Of a stretch of DNA of 9,618 nt, positions 6,298 to 9,618 are shown in pieces. Location: contig CAMOVV010000022.1 of the NCBI GenBank assembly GCA_946627685.1, positions 1 to 9,618 of the forward strand, written 5' to 3'. Origin of the DNA: an uncultured Bacteroidales bacterium. GTDB lineage: Bacteria > Bacteroidota > Bacteroidia > Bacteroidales > UBA932. Made by a program: the position numbers and the translations under genes. Position 1 is the stretch's first letter; each line of letters begins with the position of its first letter. The notes beneath the pieces are model-generated. The model had not been told where the DNA came from. It saw nothing but the letters and a program-made list of their open reading frames with translations, and made no database searches.

Positions 6298-8901
6298 ATG
6301 AAACCGGACAGAATGAGATATTTTCGGCTCCTTTTACTGGCTGTCACGGCCTTCCTCGCGGTCCCTTTGCACTCGCAGGAAGCCCGCGATACCGTCGAAG
6401 TTGACTACTCCGCTCCCAAAGAGTACATCGTGGGTGGCGTCAGGGTGGAAGGCAACCGTTACCTCAGCAGCCGCCAGATAATCCAGGTCACCGGCCTTCA
6501 GAAGGGATTGTCCGTCACCGTTCCGAGCGACTACTTCTCCTCCATCGTGGAGAGGCTCTGGCTCCAGAAGTATTTCGAGGACGTCTCCGTGTACATCGAC
6601 CGCCTCAGCGAGAAACAGGATTCCGCGTTTTTCGTGATTTCCGTCAGGGAAAGGCCCAGGGTGGTGGGGTGGACCTACACCGGAGTGCGCGGCGGGGAAA
6701 AGAAGGAACTCGACGAGAGGCTTAAAATCAAGAGGGGCACCGATTTCTCCGAATACACCGAGAAGGCCTCCGTGGATATCATAAAGAGGTTTTTCAAGGA
6801 AAAAGGTTTCCTCAAGACCGAGGTCGATGTCAGCGTGAAGAGGGACTCCATGATTTCCAACGGAATCAGGGTCAATTTCGCGGTCAACAAGGGAAGCAAG
6901 ATTAAAATCAAGGACATAAACTTCATCGGAAATGACGATGTCTCCGATTTCAAGCTCGCCAGGGCGATGAAGAAGACAAAGTCCGCCAAAATTTACAATT
7001 TCTTCAAGAGCAAGAAGTTCAATGAGAAAGAGTATGTCACTGACAAGAAAGGCCTTGTGGAGGCGTTCAACGAGGCCGGCTACCGCGACGCCCGTCTGGT
7101 GAAGGACTCGATATACTATGTGTCGGACAACCGCCTGGGCATAGATTTCACCTTCGACCAGGGGAACAAGTATTATTTCAGGAACGTCACCTGGACCGGA
7201 AACTCCGTCCATTCCGCCGAGCAGCTGAACTCCATACTCCAAATCAAGAAGGGCGACGTCTATGACGTTGTCACTATGCAGAAGAGGCTTAACGGCGGCG
7301 GCAAGCAGACCGACTACGACGTGTCCAAGCTCTACCGCGACAACGGCTACCTGTTCTTCAGCGTCAATCCCGTGGAGATGAACATCCAGAATGACTCCGT
7401 GGACGTGGAGATGAGGGTTTCCGAGGGCAAGCAGGCCACCCTGAACAACATCATAATAAACGGCAACGACCTCACCAGCGAGAAGGTGGTCCGCCGCCAG
7501 GTCTTCACCCGCCCCGGTTATCTTTTCAGCCAGAGCGATTTTGAGAGGTCCATCAGGGAAATCGCCTCCCTGGGCCAGTTCGACCCCGAGTCCATCTCCT
7601 CCGCCGACGGCTGGTCCATCGTCCCCAACGAGCTCAACAGCACCGTGGACGTGGTGTACAACGTGACGGAGAAGCCCTCCAGCCAGCTGGAAGTGTCCGG
7701 AGGCTGGGGCGGAAGGACTTTCGTCGCCACCCTCGGCGTGAACTTCAACAACTTCTCCACCAGGAGGATGTTCGAAAAGAAGGCCTGGAGGCCCGTTCCC
7801 CTCGGCGACGCCCAGAACCTCTCGTTCAGGTTCCAGACCAACGGCCGCTACTATACGGCCCTCACCGCCAACTTCGTCGAGCCCTGGCTCTTCGGCAAGA
7901 AGCCTACTTCCCTCAACCTCAGCGGCTACTATTCCAGGATGACGGACTCCTACCTTGCCATCGGCATCCTCAGCACCGACAGGGTGTTCGACGTGTTCGG
8001 CTTCACCGCCGGCATCGGAAACAGGCTCAAGTGGCCCGACAACTATTTCGTCCTTTACAACGGTCTCAGCTGGCAGACCTACCACCTGAAGAACTGGCTC
8101 AACGACTCCTTTATCTTCAACAACGGAACTTCCCACAACATAAGCTACAACCTCAGCCTGTCAAGGAATTCCACCGACCAGCAGATTTACCCCAGGACCG
8201 GCTCGGACATCAGCCTGTCCCTCCAGATCACCCCGCCTTTCTCCCTTTTCAGGAAGAAGGACCTCGGCACCCTCGACGCTTCGGGCAATCCCGTGAGGGT
8301 CAAGAGCTACAAGGACATAAATTACGACAAGTGGACCTCGGCCCAGAGATACAAGTGGGTTGAGTATCACAAATGGAAGATCGGCGCGGCCTTCTACACC
8401 AGAATCTTCGGCGACCTCGTCCTCATGACGAGGGGTCAGTTCGGCTACCTCGGCTTCTACAACAGGAACTGGGGCTACTCTCCCTTCGAGGGCTTCCTCC
8501 TGGGTGGCGACGGAATGTCGGGATACAACACCTACGGCTCGGAAATCATATCCCTCAGGGGTTACAGCAACTACTCCCTCACCCCGTACACGAAGTCTTC
8601 CTACAACCAGAACGGCTACGCCTACGCAGGAAACGTGTATGACAAGTTCACCGTCGAGCTCCGCTATCCCCTCATCCTCCAGCCCCAGTCCACGATTTTC
8701 GCCCTGGCCTTCCTTGAAGGAGGTAACTGCTGGAGTGAAATCCGGGACTTCAACCCCTTCACCATCAAGAGGTCGGCCGGTGTCGGCGTGAGAATCTTCC
8801 TCCCGATGATAGGCCTCCTCGGAGTTGACTGGGGTTATGGCTTCGATGACAGCGCCGAGGGCGGAAGCCAGTTCCACTTCATAATCGGACAACAGTTTTA
8901 A
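6298..8901 (+). CDS. bamA: Outer membrane assembly factor BamA (Omp85)
   Basis: 867 residues. It is the central Omp85 protein of the BAM complex, which folds and inserts beta-barrel proteins into the outer membrane. Signal peptide about 1-27 (hydrophobic YFRLLLLAVTAFLAVPL, then HSQ). An in-frame ATG at 6313 (MRYFRLLLLAV) is an equally credible start. Five POTRA domains follow, roughly 43-118, 119-203, 204-292, 293-382 and 383-461; several carry the GN/EGN turn (VRVEGNRYL, INFIGNDDV, VTWTGNSV, IIINGNDLT). POTRA3 has a Lys-rich insert KTKSAKIYNFFKSKKFNEKE near 226-245. The barrel begins about 465 and includes the conserved loop-6 LRGY at 753-756. The protein ends in a C-terminal aromatic beta-signal (FIIGQQF). 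Barrel and POTRA loops are long, as in Bacteroidota homologs. Upstream uppS, downstream skp after 51 bases. Confidence 0.97.
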   Translation: MKPDRMRYFRLLLLAVTAFLAVPLHSQEARDTVEVDYSAPKEYIVGGVRVEGNRYLSSRQIIQVTGLQKGLSVTVPSDYFSSIVERLWLQKYFEDVSVYIDRLSEKQDSAFFVISVRERPRVVGWTYTGVRGGEKKELDERLKIKRGTDFSEYTEKASVDIIKRFFKEKGFLKTEVDVSVKRDSMISNGIRVNFAVNKGSKIKIKDINFIGNDDVSDFKLARAMKKTKSAKIYNFFKSKKFNEKEYVTDKKGLVEAFNEAGYRDARLVKDSIYYVSDNRLGIDFTFDQGNKYYFRNVTWTGNSVHSAEQLNSILQIKKGDVYDVVTMQKRLNGGGKQTDYDVSKLYRDNGYLFFSVNPVEMNIQNDSVDVEMRVSEGKQATLNNIIINGNDLTSEKVVRRQVFTRPGYLFSQSDFERSIREIASLGQFDPESISSADGWSIVPNELNSTVDVVYNVTEKPSSQLEVSGGWGGRTFVATLGVNFNNFSTRRMFEKKAWRPVPLGDAQNLSFRFQTNGRYYTALTANFVEPWLFGKKPTSLNLSGYYSRMTDSYLAIGILSTDRVFDVFGFTAGIGNRLKWPDNYFVLYNGLSWQTYHLKNWLNDSFIFNNGTSHNISYNLSLSRNSTDQQIYPRTGSDISLSLQITPPFSLFRKKDLGTLDASGNPVRVKSYKDINYDKWTSAQRYKWVEYHKWKIGAAFYTRIFGDLVLMTRGQFGYLGFYNRNWGYSPFEGFLLGGDGMSGYNTYGSEIISLRGYSNYSLTPYTKSSYNQNGYAYAGNVYDKFTVELRYPLILQPQSTIFALAFLEGGNCWSEIRDFNPFTIKRSAGVGVRIFLPMIGLLGVDWGYGFDDSAEGGSQFHFIIGQQF

Positions 8902-8952
8902 CTGATTTATATCGAGAACAAAAAACATTAATAAAACATCAACGCTAAAAAC

Positions 8953-9510
8953 ATGAAAAAGATTATTCTTTTCGCAGCTGCGGCGCTTATTTCGCTCGCC
9001 GCTTCAGCCCAGGTCAAACTCGCTCATGTGAATTTCTCGGAACTCGTGCAGCTCATGCCGGAGGCCGACGCTGCCAGGTCCCAGATCAACGCCGCCAGCA
9101 AGGAGGCCCAGGACACCTATCAGGCAATGGTGGAGGAATACCAGACCAAGGCCCAGCAGTACGATCAGAAAAAGGCCACCTGGACAGACGCCATCAGGGC
9201 CAACAAGGAAAAAGAACTCGGTGAGATAGGACAGAGGATCCAGGAGTTCCAGCAGTCCATCCAGACCGAGCTCGCCCAGCAGCAGCAGCAGCTCATGGCT
9301 CCCATACAGGAGAAGGCTTTCCAGACCGTCGAGAAGCTTGCCAAAGCCGGCGGATACGCTTTCGTATTCGATGCTTCCCAGTATCTTTTCGTGGATGCGG
9401 CCCAGAGCAAGGACCTTACTCCCGACGCCCGCAAGGCCCTCGGTATTCCTGACGGAAGGACCCTCGAGACCCTTCAGCAGGAGCTTCAGGCCCAGGCACA
9501 GGCCGAGTAA
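8953..9510 (+). CDS. skp: Periplasmic chaperone Skp/OmpH
   Basis: 185 residues. Skp trimers hold unfolded outer-membrane proteins in the periplasm for delivery to BamA, and the gene lies directly after bamA, as in many Gram-negatives. A classic cleavable signal peptide MKKIILFAAAALISLAASA spans 1-19 with an ASA cut site before Gln20. The mature protein opens with strand VKLAHVNFSELVQLMPEAD, then two long helices rich in Gln, Glu and Ala (about 40-130) that form the coiled-coil tentacle, then the returning strand YAFVFDAS and a Gln-rich tail ending QAQAQAE. A run of five Gln (AQQQQQLM) is encoded by CAG five times at 9277-9291. Last gene of the operon, followed by a terminator 29 bases later. 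No Shine-Dalgarno sequence; an A-rich stretch precedes the ATG. Lys-poor compared with E. coli Skp, so the surface charge differs. Confidence 0.92.
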   Translation: MKKIILFAAAALISLAASAQVKLAHVNFSELVQLMPEADAARSQINAASKEAQDTYQAMVEEYQTKAQQYDQKKATWTDAIRANKEKELGEIGQRIQEFQQSIQTELAQQQQQLMAPIQEKAFQTVEKLAKAGGYAFVFDASQYLFVDAAQSKDLTPDARKALGIPDGRTLETLQQELQAQAQAE

Positions 9511-9538
9511 TTCCTTCCTCTTAGGACAGAATGAGAGA

Positions 9539-9566
9539 CCGTCCCTTTCGGGGCGGCCTTTTTTTT
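9539..9566 (+). terminator. Intrinsic terminator of the nadK-uppS-bamA-skp operon
   Basis: A 7-bp GC-rich stem (CCGTCCC pairing with GGGGCGG, one G-T pair) with a TTTC loop is followed, after CC, by eight T residues. It starts 28 bases after the skp stop codon and fits a factor-independent terminator for the plus strand. Confidence 0.88.
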
Positions 9567-9618
9567 ATTCGGGTTACAATCGTTTTTTACTTACGATTTT
9601 ATTTGCTTTCTATTTTTT
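9567..9618. other. AT-rich non-coding tail with a weak inverted repeat
   Basis: No reading frame of note. AATCGT (9578-9583) and ACGATT (9593-9598) form 6-bp arms around a 9-base loop, followed by T residues; it could be a weak second terminator or chance in AT-rich DNA. The region continues past the window edge. Confidence 0.35.

Noticed and set aside
6334..8136. A 600-codon open frame antisense to bamA, followed by another of 255 codons at 8161-8928
   Set aside because: Low-complexity Gly/Val/Glu/His-rich translation with no signal, motif or domain. BamA in the sense frame is unmistakable, and GC-rich codon bias leaves antisense frames open.
9277..9291. Five CAG repeats in skp as a possible phase-variable tract
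   Set aside because: In-frame triplets would change Gln number only, not switch the gene; Gln-rich coiled coil explains it.
1..9618. Search for mobile elements, CRISPR, toxin-antitoxin, tRNA/rRNA or riboswitches
   Set aside because: No transposase, integrase, spaced direct repeats, RNA gene or recognised riboswitch core was seen; nearly all DNA is explained by nine conserved genes.

Overview
ORGANISM. The window looks like chromosomal core sequence from a Bacteroidota species, most likely Bacteroidales. The evidence is the gene content and order (pdxJ divergent from nadK, then uppS, bamA and skp/ompH with no cdsA or rseP between uppS and bamA), the Bacteroidota-type BamA ending in FIIGQQF, the Bacteroidota-type PdxJ (VNINKIATLRN), promoter-like TAnnTTTG boxes in the AT-rich gaps, and the lack of a Shine-Dalgarno sequence before any of the nine start codons. 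Coding DNA is GC-rich with frequent AGG arginine codons; intergenic DNA is short and AT-rich. I cannot name a genus. LAYOUT. Left arm, minus strand, transcribed right to left from about 4660: pdxJ, a membrane-anchored OmpH/Skp-like protein, a family-4-type glycosyltransferase, a secreted two-LysM protein with a periplasmic-binding-protein-like domain, and the start of trxB (cut by the window edge). Gaps are 50, 2, 34 and 0 bases, so this is probably one operon with a possible second promoter before the ompH-like gene. A divergent promoter region of 85 bases (4630-4714) separates it from the right arm. Right arm, plus strand: nadK, uppS, bamA and skp/ompH, with gaps of 16, 28 and 51 bases, ending at an intrinsic terminator at 9539-9566. 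The last 50 bases are AT-rich with one weak hairpin and no gene. HOW THE GENES FIT. Most products serve the cell envelope: UppS makes the lipid carrier for wall and surface glycans, BamA inserts outer-membrane proteins, Skp escorts them through the periplasm, the anchored OmpH-like protein may do a related job at the inner membrane, the glycosyltransferase probably builds a surface or lipid-linked glycan, and the LysM protein should bind peptidoglycan. NadK, PdxJ and TrxB supply cofactors (NADP, pyridoxal phosphate precursor) and NADPH-driven thiol reduction. NOVELTY. I see no mobile element, CRISPR array, toxin-antitoxin pair, phage gene or defence cassette. The region is mainly conserved housekeeping DNA. 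The items most worth a second look are the LysM/binding-protein fusion of unknown role, the interleaved divergent promoters with a possibly leaderless nadK, the 18-bp perfect palindrome abutting a promoter-like box, and the two differently localised OmpH paralogs.
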